From DASZJY01 sp036260255 (GTDB lineage Bacteria; Actinomycetota; Acidimicrobiia; Acidimicrobiales; AC-14): a DNA stretch of 51,937 nucleotides. Location of the stretch: assembly GCA_036260255.1 (NCBI GenBank), contig DATAAF010000077.1:1-51937 (forward strand). Direction: 5' to 3'. The stretch's first letter is position 1. The number at the start of each line of letters is the position of its first letter. A program made the position numbers and the translations under genes. The notes beneath the pieces are model-generated. The model had not been told where the DNA came from. It made no database searches and worked only from the letters and a program-made list of their open reading frames with translations. Below, one piece after another: positions 27,961-35,702 of the stretch.

Positions 27961-29256
27961 GTGAGCCGGTTCACCGCTGATGTCGCATCCGCGCTGCGCG
28001 GGCCTGAATGGCTCCGCGCCCGGCGCGTCGCGGCGGCCGAGCGGTTCGCCGCTCTCTCCCTGCCGAGCGAGTCGGAGGAGATCTGGCGGTACAGCCGCAT
28101 CTCCGAGCTCGACCTCGACGCCTACGTCCCGGCCGACCCCGCCGCCCCGGCGGGCGGAGGTGACGGCACGTCCGTGCTCGCCCCCGTCGAGTCGGCCATC
28201 GCCCTGGCCGGCGAGCGGGCGGCCCTCGCGGTGGTCCACAACGGCCGGCTCGTCCACGTCGAGGTCGACGCCGGGCTGGCCGCCCGCGGGCTCGTCGTCG
28301 CCGACGTCGCCGGGCTGGACGGCGGCGCGGACCTCCTCGGCTCCACCCTGGGCGGCGGCGACGGGCCGGACGCCTTCGGGGAGCTCAACGCCGCCTTCCT
28401 GGAGGGCGCCGTCGCCGTCCGGGTGCCGCCCGGGCTGGACGTCGACCGGCCGGTGCTCGTCTTTCACTGGATCGACGCCGACGGCCTGGGCGTGTTCCCC
28501 CGCACGCTGGTGGACGCCGGCCCCGACAGCGGCGTCACCGTGCTCGAGCACCTGGGCTCGCCCGACGTGGCCGCCTTCGTGGACCCGGTGGTCGAGGTGC
28601 GGGCGGCTCAGGCCGCTCGGGTCCGCTACGTCAACGTCGAGGACCTCGGGCCCCGCGTGTGGCAGGTGGCGCACCAGCTGAGCGACGTGGGGCGCGACGC
28701 CACCCTCCACTCGTCGGTGGTCGCCCTGGGCGGGTACTACGCCCGGGTGCGCACCGACTCCCGGATCTCCGGCCAAGGGGGGACGGCCGAGCTCACCGCC
28801 GTCTACTTCGCCGACGGCGACCGCATGCACGACTTCCGCACCCTGCAGGACCACGCCGCCCCCTCGTCGACGAGCGACCTCCTCTTCAAGGGCGCGGTGC
28901 AGGACCGCGGCCGCTCGGTCTACTCCGGCCTCATCCGGGTGCGGAAGGAGGCGCGGGGCACCAACGCCTTCCAGACCAACCGCAACCTGGTGCTCACCGA
29001 GGGCGCGGAGGCGTCGTCGGTGCCCAACCTGGAGATCGACACCAACGACGTACGCTGCAGTCACGCCTCCGCCGTCGGCCCCATCGACGAGGACCAGCGC
29101 TATTACCTGGAGACGCGCGGGATCCCACCGGCGGTGGTGGAGCGCCTGATCGTCCTGGGCTTCTTCGGCGAGGTCCTGGACCGCCTGCCCACGCCCTCGC
29201 TCGTGGGGCCCCTGCGCAGCACCCTGGCCGGACGGCTCGCCACGGGGCGGCCGTGA
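27961..29256 (+). CDS. sufD: Fe-S cluster assembly protein SufD
   Basis: The 431-aa protein has the SufB/SufD parallel beta-helix pattern (LTAVYFADGDRMHDFRTLQD, LFKGAVQDRGRSVYSGLIRV) and the conserved C-terminal AVGPIDEDQRYYLETRGIP followed by ERLIVLGFFGEVL. Its length and the N-terminal SESEEIWRYSRISELDLD fit SufD, not SufB (about 470 aa with an early Cys cluster). SufD forms the SufBC2D scaffold complex in which Fe-S clusters are assembled. GTG at 27961 follows ftsH by 6 nt, and its TGA overlaps the Rieske GTG. No sufB is present beside it, which is unusual. Confidence 0.9.
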   Translation: MSRFTADVASALRGPEWLRARRVAAAERFAALSLPSESEEIWRYSRISELDLDAYVPADPAAPAGGGDGTSVLAPVESAIALAGERAALAVVHNGRLVHVEVDAGLAARGLVVADVAGLDGGADLLGSTLGGGDGPDAFGELNAAFLEGAVAVRVPPGLDVDRPVLVFHWIDADGLGVFPRTLVDAGPDSGVTVLEHLGSPDVAAFVDPVVEVRAAQAARVRYVNVEDLGPRVWQVAHQLSDVGRDATLHSSVVALGGYYARVRTDSRISGQGGTAELTAVYFADGDRMHDFRTLQDHAAPSSTSDLLFKGAVQDRGRSVYSGLIRVRKEARGTNAFQTNRNLVLTEGAEASSVPNLEIDTNDVRCSHASAVGPIDEDQRYYLETRGIPPAVVERLIVLGFFGEVLDRLPTPSLVGPLRSTLAGRLATGRP

Positions 29257-29579
29257 ACCGGAGCGCCCAACGCCAGCGGCTGTGCGCGGTCGACGAGCTG
29301 GCGTCGGGGACGGCCCGTCGCTTCGACGTCGGCGCTCACCGCATCGCCCTCGTCCGCATCGGCGACGACTTCTACGCCGTCGGCGACCGCTGCAGCCACG
29401 CCGACTTCTCGCTCTCCGAGGGCGAGGTCTGGGCGGACGAGCGCGAGATCGAGTGCTGGAAGCACGGGAGCACGTTCTCGCTGGAGACCGGCGAGCCCCA
29501 GTCGCTGCCCGCCACCCGGCCCGTCCCCGTGTACGAGGTCACCGTCGAGGACGGCGGGGTGTGGGTCGACCTGCTGTGA
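29253..29579 (+). CDS. Rieske-type [2Fe-2S] ferredoxin
   Basis: The 108-aa protein has both Rieske boxes, CSHADF (C-x-H) and CWKHGSTFSLETGEP (C-x2-H), spaced about 20 residues apart, as in the small non-haem ferredoxins of dioxygenase systems. Actinobacterial suf operons often carry such a gene between sufD and sufC. A role in electron delivery to cluster assembly is presumed but not proven. The start is GTG 29253, overlapping the sufD stop as GTGA; sufC follows 16 nt after its own stop. Confidence 0.92.
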   Translation: MNRSAQRQRLCAVDELASGTARRFDVGAHRIALVRIGDDFYAVGDRCSHADFSLSEGEVWADEREIECWKHGSTFSLETGEPQSLPATRPVPVYEVTVEDGGVWVDLL

Positions 29580-29595
29580 GGGCAAGGAGGAGCGC

Positions 29596-30342
29596 ATGAG
29601 CACGCTTCGCATCGAGGGCCTGCACGCCGGCGTCGACGGCCAGGAGATCCTCCGCGGGGTGGACCTCGAGGTGTCCAGCGGCGAGGTGCACGCGGTGATG
29701 GGCCCGAACGGCTCGGGCAAGTCCACGCTCGCCCACGTGATCATGGGCCGGCCCGGGTACGAGGTGGCCGGCGGCAGCATCACCCTCGACGGCACCGATC
29801 TCCTCGCCCTCGAGCCTTGGCAGCGGGCCATGGCCGGCCTCTTCCTGGCCCTGCAGTACCCCACCGAGGTCCCCGGCGTGTCGCTGGCCGACACCCTCGC
29901 CGAGGCCCTGCGGGCGCGCGGCACCGACCCGGGGGACCTGTCCGGGCTGGTCCGCCGCGAGGCGGAGTGGATCGGCATGCCGACCGCCCTGCTCACCCGC
30001 CCGCTCAACGTCGACCTCTCGGGCGGCGAGAAGAAGCGCAACGAGACGCTGCAGCTGGCCGTGCTCCGCCCCAAGATCGCGGTGCTCGACGAGATCGACT
30101 CGGGCCTCGACGTCGACGCCCTCCGAGTCGTGGCCAGGCGGGTCGAGGCGCTCACCGGCGAGCAGAACCTCGGTGTGCTCGTGATCACCCACTACAGCCG
30201 GCTCCTGCAGGAGCTCCTCCCCGACCGGGTCTCGGTGCTGCGAGCCGGGCGCATCGTGGCGACGGGCGGCCCCGAGCTGGCCGACGAGCTCGAGCGCACC
30301 GGCTACGCCGGGTACGACGAGGCGGCCCCCACCGCCGGTTAG
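29596..30342 (+). CDS. sufC: Fe-S cluster assembly ATPase SufC (copy 1)
   Basis: This 248-aa ABC-type ATPase has Walker A GPNGSGKST, the SufC-specific LSGGEKKRNETLQLAVL signature, Walker B IAVLDEIDSGLD and H-loop VITHYSRLLQ. ATP hydrolysis by SufC reshapes the SufB-SufD scaffold during cluster assembly. The ATG at 29596 has AAGGAGGAG 4 nt upstream. It closes the plus-strand sufD/Rieske/sufC group. Its stop overlaps the stop of the convergent L,D-transpeptidase by 3 nt. A second sufC lies 7 kb away on the other strand. Confidence 0.96.
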   Translation: MSTLRIEGLHAGVDGQEILRGVDLEVSSGEVHAVMGPNGSGKSTLAHVIMGRPGYEVAGGSITLDGTDLLALEPWQRAMAGLFLALQYPTEVPGVSLADTLAEALRARGTDPGDLSGLVRREAEWIGMPTALLTRPLNVDLSGGEKKRNETLQLAVLRPKIAVLDEIDSGLDVDALRVVARRVEALTGEQNLGVLVITHYSRLLQELLPDRVSVLRAGRIVATGGPELADELERTGYAGYDEAAPTAG

Positions 30343-31340
30343 GGACTGGGAGGAGGCGGGAGGAGCAGCAGACCCGGTGGTCTGGTGGTGGTCGTCGCCG
30401 CCGGGGGCACGGTGGCCTCCGGCGGAGAGAAGGTGGCGGCCGGAGGGCTGCTGCCGGGAGCCCCGACGGAGGCGACCGAGTCGGGTGGCGGCGGCGGCGC
30501 GGGCGCCCGCGGCGCGGGGATGGTGCCGTTGCCGGCGACGTAGACCGGCGTGCCCAGCGTCACCCGCCTGGGAAACCACTCGGCCGCCGCCATGGGTATG
30601 CGCACGCAGCCGTGGGACGCCGGGCTGGCCGGCACCGACTGGGAGCCGTGGACGGCGATGCCACCGTCGAAGTACAGCGGGTTGTAGAGCCGGCCCAGGG
30701 GGCTCTTCTGCCATCCTCGGGCCGTGGTGTACACCGCGAACGAGCCCACCCGGGTGATCGCGCGCCGGCACCAACCCTCCGAGCAGAACCGCTGCCCGTT
30801 GCCGCTGGAGACGGGCAGGATCTTGGACAGGTTGTTGCCCTCGTAGAGGAAGAGCACCTGGCGGTCGAGGTCGATCTCCACCCGCGTGGGCCCACCCCCG
30901 GGGACGAGCGGCGGCGGCGGCGCGGTCGTCTGGTTGACCTTGGCCACCACGTCGTCAGTAGCCCGGCCGGTGCGGCTCATGCCGTGCACCTTCTGGAAGG
31001 CGGTCACCGCGTAGGCGGTGTTGTGGTCGTACACCTCGTCGACCGTTACGGGGTCGTAGCGCAGGGCTTCGAGCCGCCGCTCCAGCGACGCCACCTCGGG
31101 GCCCCGGGAACCCGGCCCCAGCCCCGGCGGTGGCGGCTTGGACGCCGGCGGCGCCGGAGCGGCCGTTGTCGTCGTGGTCGAGACGGTGGTCGACGTCGAC
31201 GTGGTCGTCGTCTCGACGGGGGCAGCCGCCTGCGAGAGCTGCAGGGCGTCCTCGTCGTCCCCGCCGTCGGAGCACGCCGCCAGGACGGTGACGAGCGCGA
31301 TCACCGCCATCGCCATCCGCACACGTCCACCGCCGCTCAC
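30339..31340 (-). CDS. L,D-transpeptidase lipoprotein with peptidoglycan-binding domain (copy 1)
   Basis: From GTG 31340 the product is 333 aa. A lipoprotein signal ends at LVTVLAAC, then comes a Thr-rich linker, a PG_binding_1 domain (GSRGPEVASLERRLEALRYD, about 75-130), a linker, the YkuD domain (about 160-285) with HGSQSVPASPASHGCVRIPM (catalytic Cys), and a Pro/Thr tail. It would make 3-3 peptidoglycan cross-links outside the membrane. Two extra cysteines in FCSEGWCRR, shared with its neighbour, could form a disulfide. The start is chosen because TACAGT lies 6 nt upstream. It is a tandem paralogue of the next gene, with near-identical DNA blocks. Confidence 0.9.
   Translation of the reverse strand: MSGGGRVRMAMAVIALVTVLAACSDGGDDEDALQLSQAAAPVETTTTSTSTTVSTTTTTAAPAPPASKPPPPGLGPGSRGPEVASLERRLEALRYDPVTVDEVYDHNTAYAVTAFQKVHGMSRTGRATDDVVAKVNQTTAPPPPLVPGGGPTRVEIDLDRQVLFLYEGNNLSKILPVSSGNGQRFCSEGWCRRAITRVGSFAVYTTARGWQKSPLGRLYNPLYFDGGIAVHGSQSVPASPASHGCVRIPMAAAEWFPRRVTLGTPVYVAGNGTIPAPRAPAPPPPPDSVASVGAPGSSPPAATFSPPEATVPPAATTTTRPPGLLLLPPPPSP
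30643..30689. repeat. Block shared by the tandem transpeptidases (copy 1)
   Basis: These 47 nt are identical to 31482-31528. They encode the conserved segment around YNPLYFDGGIAVHGS on the minus strand. Identity at silent positions points to a recent duplication or gene conversion. Confidence 0.85.
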
Positions 31341-31346
31341 GGACGC

Positions 31347-31352
31347 ACTGTA
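31347..31352 (-). promoter_or_regulatory. -10 element, leaderless promoter of transpeptidase copy 1
   Basis: TACAGT lies 6 nt before GTG 31340, within the short gap between the two transpeptidase genes. Confidence 0.4.
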
Positions 31353-31363
31353 GGTGATGACCG

Positions 31364-32206
31364 TCAGCCGCCCAGCACGTGCACCGGAGTGCCGTTCGGC
31401 ACTTCGTTGGGGAACCACTCGGCCGCGCTCATGGGGATGCGGACGCACCCGTGCGAGGCGGGATGGGCGGGCACCGACGTGGAGCCGTGGACGGCGATGC
31501 CACCGTCGAAGTACAGCGGGTTGTAGAGGCGGCCCAGGGGGCTGGTCTCCCAGCCGGCGGCTCGCCGGTAGACCTTGAAGCTCCCGGTGTTCGTCACCGC
31601 GTTGCGGCACCAGCCGCCGCTGCAGAAGCGCTCACCGTTTCCGGTCGACACGGGAAGGATGGAGCCCAGAACGTCGCCCTTGTAGAGGAACAGGACCTGC
31701 CGGGTGAGGTCGATCTCCACCCGGGTGGGCCCACCCCCGGGGACGAGCGGCGGCGGCGCGGTCGTGGCGTTCACGCCGGCGATGACGTCGGGCGACGCCA
31801 CGCCGGTCCGGCTCATGCCGGTGACCTTCTGGTAGGCCATCACCGCCGACCCGGTGTCGGCGTCGTACACCCCGTCGACGGCGCCGACGTGGTAGCGGAG
31901 ACCGGCGAGGCGCTGCTCGAGGTCGTGGACCGCCGGTCCCTGCATGCCCGGACCGAGCTCGCTGGGCGGCGGGGCGGCGGAGGCGGGCGAGGCCGGCTTG
32001 GCCGGCGTGGCCGGCGTGGGCGCGGCAGCAGCAGGCGCGGGCGGAGCGGCTGGAGCGGGCGAGCTCTGGGGCGTGAACTCCACCGGCGTGTACCCCAGCG
32101 GGGGCGGCGTCTGTGCGGCGGTGGGCGGAGCGAACAGGGCCAGCGCGGCCAGAGCCGCTACGGCGACTGCGCCCAATCGGAGCGATGTCGTTCTGGAACG
32201 GGGCAT
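31364..32206 (-). CDS. Secreted L,D-transpeptidase with peptidoglycan-binding domain (copy 2)
   Basis: The 280-aa product starts at ATG 32206 (AAGGAAA upstream) with a Sec signal, MPRSRTTSLRLGAVAVAALA, ending near PPTAAQ. It has an Ala/Pro linker (about 40-85), a PG_binding_1 domain (GMQGPAVHDLEQRLAGLRYH) and a YkuD domain with HGSTSVPAHPASHGCVRIPM. Unlike copy 1 it lacks a lipobox and the C-terminal Pro/Thr tail, so it is probably released or wall-bound, not membrane-anchored. The cysteine pair FCSGGWCRN is conserved. The function is peptidoglycan 3-3 cross-linking or attachment of wall proteins. It lies 23 nt upstream of copy 1. Confidence 0.92.
   Translation of the reverse strand: MPRSRTTSLRLGAVAVAALAALALFAPPTAAQTPPPLGYTPVEFTPQSSPAPAAPPAPAAAAPTPATPAKPASPASAAPPPSELGPGMQGPAVHDLEQRLAGLRYHVGAVDGVYDADTGSAVMAYQKVTGMSRTGVASPDVIAGVNATTAPPPLVPGGGPTRVEIDLTRQVLFLYKGDVLGSILPVSTGNGERFCSGGWCRNAVTNTGSFKVYRRAAGWETSPLGRLYNPLYFDGGIAVHGSTSVPAHPASHGCVRIPMSAAEWFPNEVPNGTPVHVLGG
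31482..31528. repeat. Block shared by the tandem transpeptidases (copy 2)
   Basis: These 47 nt are identical to 30643-30689. A second shared block surrounds the sequence encoding PLVPGGGPTRVEIDL in both genes. Confidence 0.85.
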
Positions 32207-32256
32207 TTTCCTTACGTACCCGTGAAAACACGGCGGTAGACCTGCCACCGGCGCCC

Positions 32257-32262
32257 TACCAT
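32257..32262 (+). promoter_or_regulatory. -10 element, leaderless promoter of the thioredoxin-like gene
   Basis: TACCAT is 6 nt before the ATG at 32269 and supports that start over the longer open frame. Confidence 0.45.
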
Positions 32263-32268
32263 TCGTCG

Positions 32269-32724
32269 ATGCTCTCCGCCGGCGACCCGGCGCCGTCGTT
32301 CACCCTCCCGGACGCGTTCACCGGCGAGACGGTGGCCGACCCCTGGGAGGCCGGTGGCAGCGTCCTCGTGTTCTTCAAGGTGACGTGCCCGGTGTGCCAC
32401 ATGGTCGCCCCGAAGGTCACCGCCCTGGCCGACGCAGGGGTGCCGGTCCTCGCCATCGGCCAGGACCCGCCCGCCAAGCTGGTGACCTACGCCGACGACA
32501 AGGGCCAGGCCGTCCCCACGGTGAGCGACGTGGCGCCGTACCCGGTGTCGTCGTCGTTCGGCATCGCCAGCGTGCCGACGCTCTTCGACGTGGGCCCCGA
32601 CGGGGTCATCACGAATGCCGTCGCCGCCTGGGACCGTGAGCGCTGGAACGCGGTGGCCGCCGCCCACGGCGCGCCTCCTCTTTCGTCGGACGGTGACGGC
32701 CTGCCGCCGTACCGGCCCGGCTGA
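32269..32724 (+). CDS. Thioredoxin-fold (TlpA/AhpC-like) protein
   Basis: The 151-aa cytoplasmic protein opens like peroxiredoxins (MLSAGDPAPSFTLPDAFTGE) and has a CxxC redox centre in VLVFFKVTCPVCHMVAPKV, the cis-Pro loop ASVPTLFDVGPDG and no signal peptide. A thiol-disulfide reductase or peroxiredoxin-like role is likely; the CxxC favours thioredoxin-type chemistry over a peroxidatic Cys. It is divergent from the transpeptidase pair and convergent with the MFS gene. The neighbouring Fe-S assembly and Cys-containing transpeptidases make a redox role plausible, but this is context only. Confidence 0.82.
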   Translation: MLSAGDPAPSFTLPDAFTGETVADPWEAGGSVLVFFKVTCPVCHMVAPKVTALADAGVPVLAIGQDPPAKLVTYADDKGQAVPTVSDVAPYPVSSSFGIASVPTLFDVGPDGVITNAVAAWDRERWNAVAAAHGAPPLSSDGDGLPPYRPG

Positions 32725-32818
32725 GGCAGCCGCAACCGCCACTGACCGGTCTGGTCGGTCGACGACATCGTCGGATACTCCGAGCCGACCGCTTCGGCGT
32801 CGCCCGGCGTCGGGGCCC

Positions 32819-34087
32819 TCAGACGACGGCCTCGGGGGCCGGCGGCGGGGTCGCCCGGCCCTCTTGGGGGTCCTCCAGCGCGGCGGCCAGGCCCGGTCGC
32901 AGCGCCCGCGTCGCCAGCACCAGGGCCAGGAAGGCGGCGGCGCACCCGGCGGTGACCAGCCGCAGGCCGAGACGGTCGCCGAGGGCTCCTTGCACCACCG
33001 AGCCGATGGGGTAGATCACCCCGAGCGCGACCATCCAGAGGCTCAGGATGCGGGCCCGGTAGGAGGCGGGCGCCCGCAGCTGCACGACGGTGGAGAGCCC
33101 CGACAGGACGCCGATGTAGGCCGCCCCCAGGGCCACCAGGGCAACGGTGGCCAAGCGGAGGTTGGGCGCCAGCGCGTACGCGGTGACGATTAGGGGCAGC
33201 ACCACGACGTCGCCGACGAGCACGCGGCGCCGGCCGAAGCGCTGGGCCAGGGGGGCCTGGGCCAGGGCACCGGCGACCGCGCCCACGCCTTGGGCCGTCA
33301 CCAGCACCGACGTTCCCGTCTCGCCCGAGTCGAACAGCTTCAACGCGACCGCCGGGATGAGGGCGATGAACGGCGAGAGCAGGAAGGCGGTGACCCCGAT
33401 GGTGACGATGGCCAGCCGGCACCCGGGCTCCCCGAAGGCGGCGCGGGCGCCACCGACGATACGGCTCCGGAGGCTCCCGCCCTCGGGATCGGGCGCCGCC
33501 ACCGGGATGCGCACGAACAGGAGGGCGACGAGGACCGCGCCGAACGACGCCGCGTTCAGGGCGAAGGCCCACGTGTAGGAGCCGGCCGCCAGCACCACCC
33601 CGGCGGCCGCCGGTCCGAGCACCCGCCCGAGGTTGAACTGGGCGGCCGAGAGCGACATGGCGCCGAGGAGCTCGTCGCGGCGGACGAGGTCGGGGAGGAT
33701 CGCCTGATAGGCGGGGAAGCCGAGGGCGGTCATGCAGCCGCCTCCCAGCACGACCAGGGTGACGGCGAGCGGGCTGGCGTGGCCGGTGCCCACCAGGACG
33801 GCGAGCAGCGTGGCGAACGCCGTCTCGCCGAGCGTCGTCATGAGCAGCCACCGGCGCCGGTCGACGTTGTCCGCCAGGGCCCCGCCCACCGGCGACAGCA
33901 GGCCCATGGGCAGGAAGGCGGCGGCCGCCACCAGGCCCGTCCACCGGGCCTGGTCGGTGAGGGCGGTCACCAGCACGCCCACGGCCACCGTCTGCATCCA
34001 CGACCCGACGTTGGACAGGAGCGCCGCGCTCCAGACGACGGCGAAGTCCCGGTTGCGGAGCGGCCGCAGGGCCGAGCTGCGCAACAA
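32819..34087 (-). CDS. MFS transporter (EntS/MFS_3-like exporter)
   Basis: The 422-aa membrane protein has 12 predicted helices, an opening RPLRNRDFAVVWSAALLSNV typical of the MFS_3/EntS group, the loop 2-3 motif GGALADNVDRRRWLL, and a Pro/Glu tail. Relatives export siderophores or drugs, but the substrate here is unknown. No ATG is near the start; TTG at 34087, 6 nt after the stop of the isocitrate-lyase-family gene, is used. The short gap suggests co-transcription with that gene and the upstream lipoprotein. Confidence 0.88.
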   Translation of the reverse strand: MLRSSALRPLRNRDFAVVWSAALLSNVGSWMQTVAVGVLVTALTDQARWTGLVAAAAFLPMGLLSPVGGALADNVDRRRWLLMTTLGETAFATLLAVLVGTGHASPLAVTLVVLGGGCMTALGFPAYQAILPDLVRRDELLGAMSLSAAQFNLGRVLGPAAAGVVLAAGSYTWAFALNAASFGAVLVALLFVRIPVAAPDPEGGSLRSRIVGGARAAFGEPGCRLAIVTIGVTAFLLSPFIALIPAVALKLFDSGETGTSVLVTAQGVGAVAGALAQAPLAQRFGRRRVLVGDVVVLPLIVTAYALAPNLRLATVALVALGAAYIGVLSGLSTVVQLRAPASYRARILSLWMVALGVIYPIGSVVQGALGDRLGLRLVTAGCAAAFLALVLATRALRPGLAAALEDPQEGRATPPPAPEAVV

Positions 34088-34093
34088 CGAACG

Positions 34094-34978
34094 TCAGTCG
34101 GACGGAGCGGCGGGCCCCGGCTCGGCGTAGCGGGCCTCGAGCCGGTAGTGCTCGTCGAGCTCGACGACCCGGTTGAACTCGTCGAAGGTGGTGAGCAGCT
34201 CCAGGTGGTCGCGCAGCGTGCCTTCCTCGGCCAGCACCCGGTACGCTTGGCCGACGGCCCGGGCGGCGGCGAACAGCCCGGTGAGGGGGGACACGATCAG
34301 GTCGAAGCCGAGCTCGTGCAGCTCGGCCGGCGTGAGGAGCGGCGTAAGCCCGGCCTCGATCATGTTGGCCACCCGGACGACGCCCGGCGTGGCCGCCGCC
34401 ACCTTCTCCATCTCGGCCACCGACTCGGGCGCTTCCACGAAGATGGCGTCCACCCCGAGGTCGGCCGCCGCGAGGGCCCGTTCGATGGCCTCGTCGAGCC
34501 CGAGGGCGGCACGGGCGTCGGTGCGGGCGACCACGAACAGCCGGTCGCGGTGCTCGAGGGCGGCCCGGAGCTTGGCCAGCCAGTCCTCCCTGGGCACCAC
34601 CCGCTTCCCGGCCAGGTGGCCGCACTTCTTGGGCCAGACCTGGTCTTCGAGGAAGATGCCGGCCGCTCCGGCCGACTCGAAGAGCTCGACGGTGCGGATC
34701 GTGTTCAGGGCGTTCCCGTGGCCGGTGTCGCCGTCCACGATCACCGCCGCCTCCGGGACCCGGCCACACACCCGGCGGGCGGCCTCGGCGATCTCCGCCT
34801 GGGTCAGGTAGCCGAAGTCTGGGAGCCCGAGCAGGGTGGCGGCGGTGGCGTAGCCGGAGAGGAAGAACACCTGGTGGCCGGCGGCTGCGGCCAGGCGGGC
34901 CGAGAGGGCGTCCCAGACGCCAGGCATCAGGACGGCGCCGTCCTCACCCAGAAGGGTGCGGACACGGTCACCGTTCAC
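34094..34978 (-). CDS. Isocitrate lyase / PEP mutase family enzyme
   Basis: The 294-aa TIM-barrel enzyme has the metal site VIVDGDTGHGN, the flexible loop with catalytic Cys in EDQVWPKKCGHLAGK, and VVARTDARAALGLDEAIERA. It is close in layout to 2-methylisocitrate lyase (PrpB) and related carboxyphosphonoenolpyruvate/oxaloacetate-type enzymes, which cleave or form a C-C bond next to a carboxylate. The exact substrate is not readable. There is no prpC or prpD here. GTG 34978 starts 2 nt from the stop of the upstream lipoprotein. Confidence 0.85.
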   Translation of the reverse strand: MNGDRVRTLLGEDGAVLMPGVWDALSARLAAAAGHQVFFLSGYATAATLLGLPDFGYLTQAEIAEAARRVCGRVPEAAVIVDGDTGHGNALNTIRTVELFESAGAAGIFLEDQVWPKKCGHLAGKRVVPREDWLAKLRAALEHRDRLFVVARTDARAALGLDEAIERALAAADLGVDAIFVEAPESVAEMEKVAAATPGVVRVANMIEAGLTPLLTPAELHELGFDLIVSPLTGLFAAARAVGQAYRVLAEEGTLRDHLELLTTFDEFNRVVELDEHYRLEARYAEPGPAAPSD

Positions 34979-34979
34979 G

Positions 34980-35429
34980 TCAGCAGTTGGCCCGACCGTA
35001 GGCCTGGAGGCGCTGGGCGGCAGCCAGGAAGTCCGACGAAAGGAGGCGCTGCACCATCCCGGCCGGGATCCTGTTCGTCTGGAAGTCGACCTTCTCCAGC
35101 TCGCGCACGTACTCGTCGATGACCTGGGCCACGAGCTCCACGTCTCCCCTGACCTCGAGCGGTGCGACCTCCTGTGCCTCCTCGAGGTCATCGGGGAGGC
35201 TGCGGACGAGGTCTCGCAGCTGCTCGGGCTCGCTGACGTTCCTCGTGCGGTTGTACTTGTCCTCGTAGGACCGGAGCAGCTCGCAGAAGCGGCCGCCCCT
35301 GCCGGGCGTCGCCGGCGCGGTGGTCGCGGTCGTGGTCTCGGTGGTGGCCGCCTCTTCCTCGTCGTCGTCGCCGCATCCAACCAGGCCCACGACACACACC
35401 AGTGCCACCGCCAAGAGCGACCTGCGCAT
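34980..35429 (-). CDS. Lipoprotein of unknown function
   Basis: The 149-aa product begins MRRSLLAVALVCVVGLVGCG: a basic n-region, a hydrophobic core and a lipobox (LVGC, lipid-modified Cys19). An acidic/Thr linker follows, then a helical domain (about 45-149) with two more cysteines (FCELLRSYEDKYN and the C-terminal RANC) that could be bridged. The ATG at 35429 has a strong GGGGAGGAG site 5 nt upstream. It would be anchored on the outer face of the membrane. No known family was recognised. It is first in a minus-strand group with the isocitrate-lyase-family and MFS genes. Confidence 0.82.
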   Translation of the reverse strand: MRRSLLAVALVCVVGLVGCGDDDEEEAATTETTTATTAPATPGRGGRFCELLRSYEDKYNRTRNVSEPEQLRDLVRSLPDDLEEAQEVAPLEVRGDVELVAQVIDEYVRELEKVDFQTNRIPAGMVQRLLSSDFLAAAQRLQAYGRANC

Positions 35430-35479
35430 CAGGCTCCTCCCCCGTCGTCCTCGGCGGTGGAAGCTACCAGGGGCGCCGT

Positions 35480-35485
35480 TAGGCT
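35480..35485 (+). promoter_or_regulatory. -10 element, leaderless promoter of the MbtH gene
   Basis: TAGGCT is 7 nt before the ATG at 35493, with no Shine-Dalgarno sequence. Confidence 0.5.
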
Positions 35486-35492
35486 CCCGCTC

Positions 35493-35702
35493 ATGAGCAC
35501 CGCCGACGACCGCACGATCTACAAGGTCGTGATCAACCACGAGGAGCAGTACTCCATCTGGCCGGCCGACCGTGACAACCCGCTGGGCTGGGCCGACGCC
35601 GGCAAGATGGGCACCAAGGACGAGTGCACCGCCTACATCCGGGAGGTCTGGACCGACATGCGGCCCCTCAGCCTGCGCCGCCAGATGGAGGAGGGCGGTT
35701 AG
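35493..35702 (+). CDS. MbtH family protein, orphan
   Basis: The 69-aa protein matches MbtH closely: YKVVINHEEQYSIWPADRDN, then GWADAGKMGTKDECTAYIRE and VWTDMRPLSLRRQM. It includes the Asn-His-Glu-x-Gln-x-Ser-x-Trp-Pro core and the later Trp residues. MbtH proteins bind and activate the adenylation domains of nonribosomal peptide synthetases. No NRPS is in the window; the gene sits between a lipoprotein gene (divergent) and sufU (convergent, 4-nt overlap). It may serve an NRPS elsewhere, or belong to the stand-alone MbtH-like proteins found in genomes without one. Confidence 0.93.
   Translation: MSTADDRTIYKVVINHEEQYSIWPADRDNPLGWADAGKMGTKDECTAYIREVWTDMRPLSLRRQMEEGG

Noticed and set aside
27961..29256. 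Calling this gene sufB
   Set aside because: The length (431 aa), N-terminal WRYSRISELDLD region and lack of the SufB Cys cluster fit SufD.
32744..32760. GACCG-n7-CGGTC as a bidirectional terminator between the thioredoxin-like and MFS genes
   Set aside because: Only a 5-bp stem with no T tract on either side; expected by chance in this composition.
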